Source: an uncultured Eubacteriales bacterium (GTDB lineage Bacteria > Bacillota > Clostridia > Christensenellales > CAG-917). From it: a stretch of 10,581 nt of DNA. A model generated the notes under the pieces. The model was not told where the DNA came from and ran no database searches. It saw nothing but the letters and a program-made list of their open reading frames with translations. The stretch is taken from contig URUQ01000036.1 of NCBI GenBank assembly GCA_900551145.1, positions 1-10,581 of the forward strand. The letters run 5' to 3'. Numbering within the stretch: position 1 is the first letter of the stretch; each line of letters begins with the position of its first letter. Shown one piece after another: positions 1 through 5,971 of this stretch. The translations under genes were made by a program, and so were the position numbers.

Positions 1-48
1 TCTACACCGTCTAATTCGTCGGCAGCGTCAGATGTGTATAAGAGACAG
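1..48 (+). other. Untrimmed Nextera/P5 sequencing adapter (left end)
   Basis: Synthetic sequence, not biology. Bases 1-7 match the end of the Illumina P5 oligo (TCTACAC). Bases 8-15 (CGTCTAAT) match, from memory, the Nextera XT index S510. Bases 16-29 (TCGTCGGCAGCGTC) are the read-1 tag and 30-48 (AGATGTGTATAAGAGACAG) the Tn5 mosaic end. Natural DNA starts at about base 49. Any reading frame that begins in here (peptide MCIRDS) is an artefact. Confidence 0.98.
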
Positions 49-52
49 CAAC

Positions 53-132
53 AGTGATATTCTCGCAAGCGAGAGTGATATTGCGCGTTGCGCAGTGATA
101 TTCGCACTTTGTGCGAGTTGTGGAATATTCCA
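53..132. repeat. Array of small hairpins separated by AGTGATATT
   Basis: The 9-mer AGTGATATT occurs at 53-61, 74-82 and 94-102, and a degenerate copy (AGTTGTGGAATATT) begins at 116. Between copies lie perfect short palindromes of different sequence: CTCGC-aa-GCGAG (62-73), GCGC-gtt-GCGC (83-93) and CGCAC-ttt-GTGCG (103-115). The array closes on the 12-bp palindrome TGGAATATTCCA (121-132). The period is 20-22 bp, about two helical turns. The spacer is conserved while stem sequences change but stay paired, which points to structure or a repeated protein-binding geometry rather than chance. I recall similar GTGATATT-spaced repeats in gut Clostridia genomes but know no proven function. The left edge may be cut by the library end. 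Confidence 0.75.
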
Positions 133-145
133 TATACGCCTACGG

Positions 146-210
146 CTAGATTGCCACGTCGCAACGTTCGTTGTTTCTCGCAATGACAAAGGGGCGGGAC
201 ACCCGCACCC
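146..210. repeat. Extragenic palindromic element with GC hairpin
   Basis: ATTGC (150-154) and GCAAT (180-184) are inverted arms around the hairpin CAACG-tt-CGTTG (162-173). The motif GATTGCCACGTCGC...CGCAATGAC resembles dispersed palindromic repeats often seen between bacterial genes (from memory, not searched). It is followed by a second GC-rich stem: GGGGCGGG (191-198) pairs with CCCGC (202-206) and CCC (208-210) with one bulged A. No T-run follows directly, so it is not an obvious terminator. It lies just upstream of the DUF1538 operon promoter region. Confidence 0.5.
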
Positions 211-224
211 GAGAACGGCATTCT

Positions 225-252
225 TTGGAAAATAAAAACAATTTTTTACTAT
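225..252 (+). promoter_or_regulatory. Candidate sigma-A promoter of the DUF1538/P-II operon
   Basis: TTGGAA (225-230) and TACTAT (247-252) are separated by 16 bp and fit a -35/-10 pair in an AT-rich stretch. Transcription would start near 259-260, almost at the ATG of the next gene. That would give a leaderless or near-leaderless mRNA and would explain the missing Shine-Dalgarno sequence. This is inference from sequence match only; an upstream promoter or a later translation start is equally possible. Confidence 0.3.
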
Positions 253-259
253 AAAAGCT

Positions 260-2188
260 ATGAAGAAAGACGAATTGACCATCACCAATCAACAAGCCGA
301 AAACGCCTGTGAAAAACTCGCGGTTTTCGACGTGCAAGACGGTGCAGTCGATACGTCTTGTCAAAGCGTGCAAAACGGCGTTTGCGCCGAGAGTGCCGAC
401 TGCCCGACTTTTGGCGACGGATACAACCAAGCGTTGTCCGAAGAGACGAAAGAGAATGCGACGGAAGAGGCAAAAACCGCTCAAACCGCGGATAACGAAG
501 CGCAAGCGGATACACTGTCGCTTTCCGCAATGATTGACGATAATATCGTCAAAAAACCGACCGCAGAGGAAAAAGCACAAGAGAAGGCAAGAAAGAGGGA
601 AGAGGCACGCGCACATATCGCAAAGGACCTCATCGGGCAAAAGTCGTTTGCAAAAAACGTCGGGCTCAACTCGCTTGCAAAACTCAAAGAGTCGTTGTTT
701 TCCGTTTTGCCCGTTATGGTTATAGTGCTTATTTTCGCACTAACTCCGATTACCGATTTTTCAAAGAAAGAGATAGTCACGTTCGTAGTGTCTGCAATAT
801 TCCTTATTTTGGGTATTGCGCTTTTCAACGTCGGCGCGGATATGGCTATGACGCCTATGGGCGAATACGTCGGCGCGGGCTTGACCAAGTCCAAAAAACT
901 TCCGCTTCTTCTCGGAGTGGGCTTTATTATGGGGTTGCTCATCACGGTTGCCGAACCCGACTTGTCCGTGCTTGCCGAGCAAGTGAGCGCGGTTATGAAC
1001 AACGTAGTGCTTATCGTGACGGTGGGCGTGGGCGTGGGCATATTCCTCGTTATTTCAATTGCGAAAATCGTATTCAGAAAAGATTTGTCATCGCTGCTGT
1101 TGTTCTTCTATATGGTGCTTTTTGCGCTTTGCGCGATAATGATGGAAAACGGCAAGAGCATTTTCGTCCCGCTTGCTTTTGATTCGGGCGGTGTTACGAC
1201 CGGTCCTATAACCGTGCCGTTTATTATGGCACTCGGCGTAGGCGTCGCTCTCAATACCGGCGGTAGAAACGCAAAAGAAAACAGCTTCGGCTTGATTGCG
1301 CTTTGCTCGATAGGACCTATGCTTGCGGTTATGGCGCTCTCGCTTGCTTCCAAGGGTGATTTGTCCTATACGTTGCCGGATTATTCGGTTGACGCAAACT
1401 TGGGCGCAAACTTCGGCTCGGCACTCGGCGGAGTGGCTCTCGAAGTGCTTATCGCGCTTGGACTTATAGTGGTGTTCTTCGTCATATTGCAATGCACCAT
1501 TTTGAAATTGCCCAAACAAAAGATAATACAAATCGCAATAGGCATCGTGTTTACGTACGTCGGTCTCGTGGTGTTCCTCACCTCCGTTACCGTCGGATTT
1601 ATGCCTATCGGCTTCAAGCTCGGACAAGAAATCGCATCGTACAGCAAATCGCTTCTTATAGTTTTTGCGTTCGTCATCGGTTTCGTCGTAGTCCTTGCAG
1701 AGCCTGCGGTGCACGTTCTCAACAAACAAGTCGAAGAAATCACCAACGGCGCGGTGAGTAAGCGTTCTATGCTCGTTGCGCTCTCAATAGGCGTGGGACT
1801 GTCAATCGGACTTAGCGTAATAAGAATAATCTACGGATTTTCGCTTCTTTACTATTTGATACCCGGTTATCTCATATCGCTCGGGCTTTCCTTCTTCGTG
1901 CCCAAGATTTACACCGCAATCGCATTCGACTCGGGCGGAGTTGCGTCCGGTCCGCTTACGTCAAGCTTTATTTTGCCTCTCGCAATCGGCGCTTGCAGTG
2001 CGCTTTGGGGCGATGCAGGTCAAGTGCTTAATCTCGCTTTCGGTATCGTGGCAATGGTTGCTATGACTCCGCTTATCACGATACAGTTGCTCGGTTTCAG
2101 AGCAATCACGAGTGCGAAAGTCAAAGAAAAAATCGTTATGAAACGTATTCTTGACGCCGACGACGAACAAATAATAGATTTTATGTGA
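260..2188 (+). CDS. DUF1538 family multipass membrane protein, probable transporter
   Basis: The 642-aa protein has a hydrophilic N-terminal region (residues 1-145, acidic and then a highly charged helix near 102-122), followed by many hydrophobic segments from about 146 to 616. The membrane part is two homologous halves: AEPDLSVLAEQV (231-242) matches AEPAVHVLNKQV (480-491), and AFDSGGVTTGP (306-316) matches AFDSGGVASGP (555-565), both pairs exactly 249 residues apart. These motifs are typical of DUF1538. The conserved polar AEP and DSGG...GP motifs inside membrane segments suggest a transport path; the substrate is unknown. The gene leads an operon with two P-II-like genes, the first starting 11 bp after its stop, which suggests P-II control of transport. 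ATG 260 is the first start after an in-frame TAA (233), but it has no Shine-Dalgarno sequence; ATG 530 (residue 91) is a weak alternative. Family call is firm, function inferred. Confidence 0.88.
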   Translation: MKKDELTITNQQAENACEKLAVFDVQDGAVDTSCQSVQNGVCAESADCPTFGDGYNQALSEETKENATEEAKTAQTADNEAQADTLSLSAMIDDNIVKKPTAEEKAQEKARKREEARAHIAKDLIGQKSFAKNVGLNSLAKLKESLFSVLPVMVIVLIFALTPITDFSKKEIVTFVVSAIFLILGIALFNVGADMAMTPMGEYVGAGLTKSKKLPLLLGVGFIMGLLITVAEPDLSVLAEQVSAVMNNVVLIVTVGVGVGIFLVISIAKIVFRKDLSSLLLFFYMVLFALCAIMMENGKSIFVPLAFDSGGVTTGPITVPFIMALGVGVALNTGGRNAKENSFGLIALCSIGPMLAVMALSLASKGDLSYTLPDYSVDANLGANFGSALGGVALEVLIALGLIVVFFVILQCTILKLPKQKIIQIAIGIVFTYVGLVVFLTSVTVGFMPIGFKLGQEIASYSKSLLIVFAFVIGFVVVLAEPAVHVLNKQVEEITNGAVSKRSMLVALSIGVGLSIGLSVIRIIYGFSLLYYLIPGYLISLGLSFFVPKIYTAIAFDSGGVASGPLTSSFILPLAIGACSALWGDAGQVLNLAFGIVAMVAMTPLITIQLLGFRAITSAKVKEKIVMKRILDADDEQIIDFM

Positions 2189-2198
2189 GGGAGGGTGT

Positions 2199-2663
2199 AT
2201 GGCTGAAAAGAAAATCGCAAAAACCGTGAAAAGAACGGTCAAAAAAGCAGAAGCTCGCGCACAAGAATTTAAAGGCAAAATCTCTCCCGCAAGGGCAAAG
2301 GTCAACGCCAATAAACTGGAAATGCTTGTCACTATCGTGCCGAGCAACAAGGCGGAGTTTTATACCGACCTTTTGCAATCTATGTTCGAGGTCAACTTCC
2401 AATGCACGTCGAGGGCAAGAGGCACTGCAAACGCGCAAATGCTCTCGCTTGCGGGATTTACCGACCAAAACAAAACCGTCATTTTCAGCGTTATAAAAGA
2501 GGACAAAGTCAAAGACGCTATGGCGACGCTGGAAGATAAGTTCAACACTATAAAAAAAGGCAAAGGCGTGGCGTTTACCGTTCCGCTTTCAAGCGTGATA
2601 GGAGTTGCGGTATTCGGGTTTTTGAGCAACGACCTCAGAACCGTAAAGGAGGACAAACAATGA
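2199..2663 (+). CDS. P-II-like regulatory protein with basic N-terminal extension
   Basis: The 154-aa protein has a Lys/Arg/Ala-rich tail (residues 1-38), then a P-II-like core: a first beta strand KLEMLVTIVP (about 39-48), a strand leading into the T-loop region around SRARGTANAQ, a second strand KTVIFSVIKED, and the C-terminal KGKGVAFTVPLSSVIGV segment that matches the GDGKIFVLPVEEV B-loop region of GlnB. Canonical P-II proteins are trimeric sensors of ATP/ADP and 2-oxoglutarate that bind target transporters through the T-loop. Here the T-loop is short and has no clear match to the GlnB uridylylation tyrosine. A Shine-Dalgarno GGGAGG (2189-2194) directly follows the DUF1538 stop and supports ATG 2199, so the extension (usual family length is about 112 aa) looks real. 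The likely partner is the DUF1538 protein. The tail might bind membrane or nucleic acid; this is inference. Confidence 0.78.
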   Translation: MAEKKIAKTVKRTVKKAEARAQEFKGKISPARAKVNANKLEMLVTIVPSNKAEFYTDLLQSMFEVNFQCTSRARGTANAQMLSLAGFTDQNKTVIFSVIKEDKVKDAMATLEDKFNTIKKGKGVAFTVPLSSVIGVAVFGFLSNDLRTVKEDKQ

Positions 2664-2998
2664 ATAAATTTGAACATCAAGTGGTTATTTGCATAGTCAA
2701 CAACGGTTTTGCGGACGAGGCAATGGATGCTGCAAGAGACGTAGGCGCAAGGGGCGGTACGGTGCTTTCGGCGCGCGGTACGGCAAATCTCGAAGCGGAA
2801 AAAGCCTTCCAAATTCAAATCCAACCCGAAAAAGAAATTATCATGATTCTCGTTACGAACGAGATAAAAGACGCAGTGCTTCATGCGCTTTATAAAAGCG
2901 TCGGCACGCACACTCCCGCGCACGGAATTGCATTTGCAATGCCCGTTGATAACGTCGTGGGCATAGGTGCAAACCAAGGCAAAAGCGAAGAAAAATAA
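2660..2998 (+). CDS. P-II family signalling protein
   Basis: The 112-aa protein has the usual P-II length. ARGGTVLSARGT (about residues 30-41) matches the GMTVTEVKG segment before the GlnB T-loop, EIIMILVTNEIKDAVLHAL matches the second beta-alpha unit, and HGIAFAMPVDNVVGI matches the C-terminal KIFVLPVEEVIRI strand. The T-loop (about 42-57) is some six residues shorter than in GlnB and lacks its tyrosine, so classical uridylylation is unlikely. The start overlaps the stop of the previous gene (ATGA, 2660-2663) and has a near-perfect AAAGGAGG (2645-2652), so translation is coupled. It may form homotrimers, or mixed trimers with its neighbour, and act on the DUF1538 protein. Family assignment is good; ligand and target are inferred. 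Confidence 0.85.
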   Translation: MNKFEHQVVICIVNNGFADEAMDAARDVGARGGTVLSARGTANLEAEKAFQIQIQPEKEIIMILVTNEIKDAVLHALYKSVGTHTPAHGIAFAMPVDNVVGIGANQGKSEEK

Positions 2999-3046
2999 TT
3001 GAAGATAGAAAAAGTCTAAAAGAGTTGGTAAAAGTTGGTGAAAAAA

Positions 3047-3070
3047 GCCCCGATAAGTCGGGGCTTTTTT
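3047..3070 (+). terminator. Intrinsic terminator of the DUF1538/P-II operon
   Basis: A 7-bp GC-rich stem, GCCCCGA (3047-3053) / TCGGGGC (3058-3064), has loop TAAG and is followed by six T (3065-3070). Six A precede it (3041-3046), so it could also work on the other strand. It lies about 50 bp after the last P-II stop. Confidence 0.95.
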
Positions 3071-3135
3071 AATATGCTTTTATGCTTGTACTTTAATGCA
3101 ACTTTCCCCTTTCCTCATGTGTTTTCCCTATCGCC

Positions 3136-3220
3136 GTTCCCCCTCGCGCAATGCTTGAGGGAACCCACGGTGACCGCGTAGCGGGGGACAACACGACGCG
3201 ATTGACTTCGTAGCAATCGC
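3136..3220. repeat. Three tandem hairpins in intergenic DNA
   Basis: Three inverted repeats follow each other: GTTCCCCCTC (3136-3145) with GAGGGAAC (3157-3164), CCGC-gta-GCGG (3174-3184), and GCGATTG (3198-3204) with CAATCGC (3214-3220). The segment reads like dispersed extragenic palindromes that I associate with uncultured Clostridia (recollection, not searched). No coding potential was seen. The bases before it (3071-3135) hold nothing recognisable. Confidence 0.6.
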
Positions 3221-3289
3221 TATTCCGTCGCTTCGCTCCTTACAACGCTCGCATAGAAAAGTATCGTCCCCTCGTTATGTCACTCGTTC

Positions 3290-3317
3290 GCCAACGAAAA
3301 GAACAACACTCGTTGGC
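3290..3317. repeat. 8-bp inverted repeat (GCCAACGA/TCGTTGGC)
   Basis: GCCAACGA (3290-3297) and TCGTTGGC (3310-3317) can pair around a 12-nt loop. A direct repeat CACTCGTT is also present (3281-3288 and 3307-3314), so the two arms look like diverged copies of one palindromic unit. No gene overlaps it. Confidence 0.5.
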
Positions 3318-3329
3318 TCACTTGTACTG

Positions 3330-3483
3330 CACCCACAAGGCTTCCACACACAAAAGACAAGCGAACGATAGCGCAATATATAAGATGAAAGCGCAGTCTT
3401 TTGTGTGAAGGAAAAAAGGAGCACCTAGGCAAAAAGCAAGCAATTGTCACGAGTGACAATTGTGGCTAAAAGCCTTGTGTGTG
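3330..3483. repeat. 154-bp nested inverted-repeat element, three-way-junction shape
   Basis: The outer arms CACCCACAAGGCTT (3330-3343) and AAGCCTTGTGTGTG (3470-3483) pair at 13 of 14 positions. Inside are a 12-bp perfect stem, CACACAAAAGAC (3347-3358) / GTCTTTTGTGTG (3396-3407), and a 10-bp palindrome, CAATTGTCAC (3441-3450) / GTGACAATTG (3453-3462), with a 2-bp centre. A purine-rich linker (3408-3423) joins them. Folded, this makes a closing stem with two arms. It could be a small non-autonomous mobile element with terminal inverted repeats, a structured RNA, or a complex palindromic repeat. I see no target-site duplication (flanks ACTG and ACGC) and no transposase. It lies between two convergent genes, so the 10-bp palindrome plus A5 at 3431-3435 might weakly terminate the reverse-strand gene. 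Confidence 0.65.
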
Positions 3484-3484
3484 A

Positions 3485-3520
3485 CGCAAGCTCGGTGTTC
3501 GATGCGCTCGTCGCCTTGCG
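3485..3520. repeat. CGCAAG/CTTGCG inverted repeat
   Basis: Arms CGCAAG (3485-3490) and CTTGCG (3515-3520) flank a 24-nt interior. This is the last palindrome of the intergenic chain before the 3' end of the reverse-strand gene at 3555. It is weak on its own and is listed because it continues the pattern. Confidence 0.35.
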
Positions 3521-3554
3521 ACTCGAAGTTCCGTCTCCGAAGTTAGGTCATTAA

Positions 3555-4400
3555 TTATCTATCGTAATCGTTTCTATCGTCGTAGGGACGGTCGGGGGAG
3601 TAGGAACGGGAAGAGTCGTAATCGAATTCGTCCTTCTTGCGAGAGCGTCTCAATTGATTTTTACCGTCTGAAACGTCGTGCTTGGAGGGCTTGAAAAGCA
3701 ATATGGCGATAATAACCGCAGGGATTGCAATGCCTATGATAAGCACTATGCGAAGTGCAAGCGACGTGTTGGGAACAATGTCTCCGCCTTGCGGTTCGAC
3801 GGGCTTTTTGCTGTCGAGTATGCGGTTGCGCTCGGCTTGCGCTATGGGGTGATAGGGGACGACGAACGCCGAAAAAGCGTCTTTGGAGACCGAGCCGTAT
3901 TTGGCCTCACCGTTGTAGGTTGCCATAACGAAAATCTTGGTTGCGTCGTCGACGTCGTAACCCAAAAACTTGATAGTATAATCGTTGGTGACGGTGTTTC
4001 CGCTCAAATCTATGCTTTCACCCGCAATAGTAAGGGTGACGTCGGGATACGGAGATACGCCGTCTTCAAAAGCGACTTTTGAGGCGGACGGGAGCACCGA
4101 TTGTGCGCAATAGAAGTTTTGTCCGAGATATTTCACGTTGTAATAACCTTCAAACGCGACTTCTACGTCGGTGACATAATAACTCTCGGGTATGGCAAAC
4201 TTGCCGAAAGAGTTTTGCAAAACGATGGTTGAAGCGATGGGATATTCGTTGCCTTCGAGGTTGGATACGGTGGCAAGAACGGCGTCTTTTTCGCTCGTTG
4301 CGTATGCGATCGTGCAAGGCAAAAGTACGCCCGCCAAAACGGTGAGCGCAAGTGCGACGCACAAAACGATCGATGAAATTATCAACGTGACTTTTTTCAT
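3555..4400 (-). CDS. Secreted, membrane-anchored protein of unknown function
   Basis: The 281-aa protein starts with a signal peptide (residues 1-34: MKK, hydrophobic core, likely cleavage after AYA). A polar ectodomain of about 175 residues follows (35-212), rich in beta-prone and aromatic residues. A transmembrane helix (about 216-236, RIVLIIGIAIPAVIIAILLF) comes next, and then a charged cytoplasmic tail (237-281) that ends in low-complexity Asp/Tyr/Ser/Arg sequence. After cleavage it would be a type I membrane protein with its domain outside the cell. The ectodomain has a single cysteine (98), so no internal disulfide. It is not a lipoprotein: the residue before Cys29 is Pro. I recognise no family. 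It is convergent with the P-II operon and divergent from the phage genes. The ATG has only AT-rich DNA upstream and no Shine-Dalgarno sequence. Phage origin cannot be excluded, but the topology fits a host surface protein better. Confidence 0.8.
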   Translation of the reverse strand: MKKVTLIISSIVLCVALALTVLAGVLLPCTIAYATSEKDAVLATVSNLEGNEYPIASTIVLQNSFGKFAIPESYYVTDVEVAFEGYYNVKYLGQNFYCAQSVLPSASKVAFEDGVSPYPDVTLTIAGESIDLSGNTVTNDYTIKFLGYDVDDATKIFVMATYNGEAKYGSVSKDAFSAFVVPYHPIAQAERNRILDSKKPVEPQGGDIVPNTSLALRIVLIIGIAIPAVIIAILLFKPSKHDVSDGKNQLRRSRKKDEFDYDSSRSYSPDRPYDDRNDYDR

Positions 4401-4534
4401 ATTTTTTATAATACTATATTTGTTGCCAAAATAAAAGTCTTTAATTGCAATTTTGAGAGATTTTTTGCCAAAAACGAAATATTTGCAGTCATAATTTTTT
4501 GCATTTTTGCATTTTGCGGTCTTATCCTTTGGCT
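4401..4534. promoter_or_regulatory. Divergent promoter region between surface protein and terminase genes
   Basis: This is 134 bp of AT-rich DNA between divergent start codons. On the + strand TTGCCA (4465-4470) and CATAAT (4490-4495) resemble -35/-10 boxes, though the 19-bp spacing is long. On the - strand a TTGGCA/TATTAT-like set lies just upstream of 4400 with poor spacing. A 9-bp direct repeat TTGCCAAAA (4423-4431 and 4465-4473) is 42 bp apart, four helical turns, and a palindrome AATTGCAATT (4443-4452) lies between the copies. These could be operator half-sites. All of this is pattern-based inference. Confidence 0.35.
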
Positions 4535-5971
4535 ATGAAAGACAACGAAACTTTGCTGAAACTAATCCAAATAGACAACGAAATAAATATGCGAAAACGC
4601 GACGCGCTTGCAAATTACAACAAGGAGATCGTGCATAAAAAACAGATGGCTTTTCACAAATGCTCCAAAAGAAACCGATGGGTTTTCGGGGGTAACCGCT
4701 CGGGAAAAACGGAGTGCGGAGCGGTGGAAAGCGTGTGGATGGCAAGAGGTATTCACCCTTTTAGACAAAACAGAAAAGACGTGTTCGGATGGGTGGTGAG
4801 CTTGTCGCAACAAGTGCAAAGAGACGTGGCGCAAGCAAAAATCCTCAAATATCTATCGCCGAGATTTATTGAAGATATCGTGATGCAAGAGGGCAAACGC
4901 TCCTCTCCCGAATACGGAATTATCGACTATATCGTGGTGAAAAACGCGCTCGGCGGGACAAGCAAAATAGGCTTCAAGTCTTGCGATCAAGGCAGAGAAA
5001 AATTTCAGGGTGCGTCGCTGGATTTCGTCTGGTTTGACGAAGAACCGCCAAAGGATATTTATGAAGAGTGCCGTATGCGCGTGTTTGATAAATGCGGGGA
5101 TATTTTCGGGACGATGACGCCTCTTAAAGGCTTGACGTGGGTGTACGACGAGATAGAACTCAACGAAAAAAACGATCCGCAAGTGTGGTGCGAGTATATG
5201 CAGTGGGAGGACAATCCCTACCTCGACAAAGGGGAAATCGAGGCTATGTGCAAGTCGGTGTCCAAAAGCGACCAACTGTCGAGGAGGTACGGAAAATTCT
5301 CGACGGGAGAGGGGCTGGTGTATCCCGAGTTCGATCAAAGCGTGCACGTGATAGACCCGTTCGATATTCCCAAAGAGTGGCAAGAGAATATATCCATAGA
5401 CCCGGGACTTACAAACCCTACTTGCGCACTGTTTTTTGCGGTGGACTACGACGGGGTTATATACGTTGTGGACGAGCACTTCGAGGCGGGGGCGAGCATA
5501 GACACGCACGTAAAGAAAATCTTTGCGATTGCGGACAAACTCGGTTGGAAAAAGGACGATAAGGGACGTCTTTACGCACTTATAGACAGTGCGGCAAATC
5601 AACATACACTCAACAGTCAAAAGAGCGTGGCGGAACTGTTTTGCGAAAAGGGAATTTTGGTCAATACCAACGTAAACAAGGATTTATATAGCGGAATTCA
5701 AAGAATAAAGTCCTTGTTTGAGCAAAGACCGCCGAGAATTTGTATATTTAAGACTTGCACGAACCTTATACGAGAGATAAAGGGATATTGGTGGGGAGCA
5801 AACGACAGACCAAAGAAAGAGGACGACCATGCGTTGGACGCTTTGCGATACTTCGTGATGACTCGACCCAAGCCGCCTAAATACGTTGCTCCGCCAAAGA
5901 CGCCTATACAATTGGATAAAGAAAAAATGATGCGTGGAATTGTGAGGGAAAGATTATGGACGAAGAACTGA
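4535..5971 (+). CDS. terL: Phage terminase large subunit (TerL)
   Basis: This is the ATPase-nuclease motor that packages phage DNA into the procapsid through the portal. The 478-aa protein has a Walker A motif GGNRSGKT (residues 52-59), Walker B LDFVWFDEEPP (162-172) and a coupling motif GTMTPL (192-197). The C-terminal RNase H-like nuclease has acidic residues at D289 (SIDPGLTNP), D351 (LIDSAA) and D430/D431/D435 (EDDHALDALRY). All key residues are present and the length is normal, so it should be active. ATG 4535 is preferred; a TTG at 4499 in the same frame would add 12 residues. Neither has a Shine-Dalgarno sequence, unlike the other phage genes. No small-subunit gene precedes it. Its last 16 bases overlap the next gene. 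Confidence 0.95.
   Translation: MKDNETLLKLIQIDNEINMRKRDALANYNKEIVHKKQMAFHKCSKRNRWVFGGNRSGKTECGAVESVWMARGIHPFRQNRKDVFGWVVSLSQQVQRDVAQAKILKYLSPRFIEDIVMQEGKRSSPEYGIIDYIVVKNALGGTSKIGFKSCDQGREKFQGASLDFVWFDEEPPKDIYEECRMRVFDKCGDIFGTMTPLKGLTWVYDEIELNEKNDPQVWCEYMQWEDNPYLDKGEIEAMCKSVSKSDQLSRRYGKFSTGEGLVYPEFDQSVHVIDPFDIPKEWQENISIDPGLTNPTCALFFAVDYDGVIYVVDEHFEAGASIDTHVKKIFAIADKLGWKKDDKGRLYALIDSAANQHTLNSQKSVAELFCEKGILVNTNVNKDLYSGIQRIKSLFEQRPPRICIFKTCTNLIREIKGYWWGANDRPKKEDDHALDALRYFVMTRPKPPKYVAPPKTPIQLDKEKMMRGIVRERLWTKN

Noticed and set aside
53..132. CRISPR array
   Set aside because: The repeat is only 9 bp and the spacers are 10-13-bp palindromes, not unique 30-bp spacers; no cas genes.
32..235. Reading frame starting MCIRDS
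   Set aside because: It begins in the adapter and runs across hairpin repeats; no ribosome binding site and no recognisable product.
191..247. Intrinsic terminator from the GC stem at 191-210 and the T-run at 242-247
   Set aside because: The T-run is about 30 bases away from the stem, too far for intrinsic termination.
1088..1729. Long antisense frames within the DUF1538 gene
   Set aside because: Composition is charged and irregular, there is no start signal, and the + strand frame shows family motifs.
3330..3483. tRNA, tmRNA or known riboswitch in the nested palindrome
   Set aside because: No cloverleaf with TTCGA T-loop or CCA end, and no conserved riboswitch core that I can recognise.
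3071..3550. Prophage attachment site (attL)
   Set aside because: No tRNA gene or integrase is near, and the other end of the phage is outside the window, so no matching core repeat can be shown.
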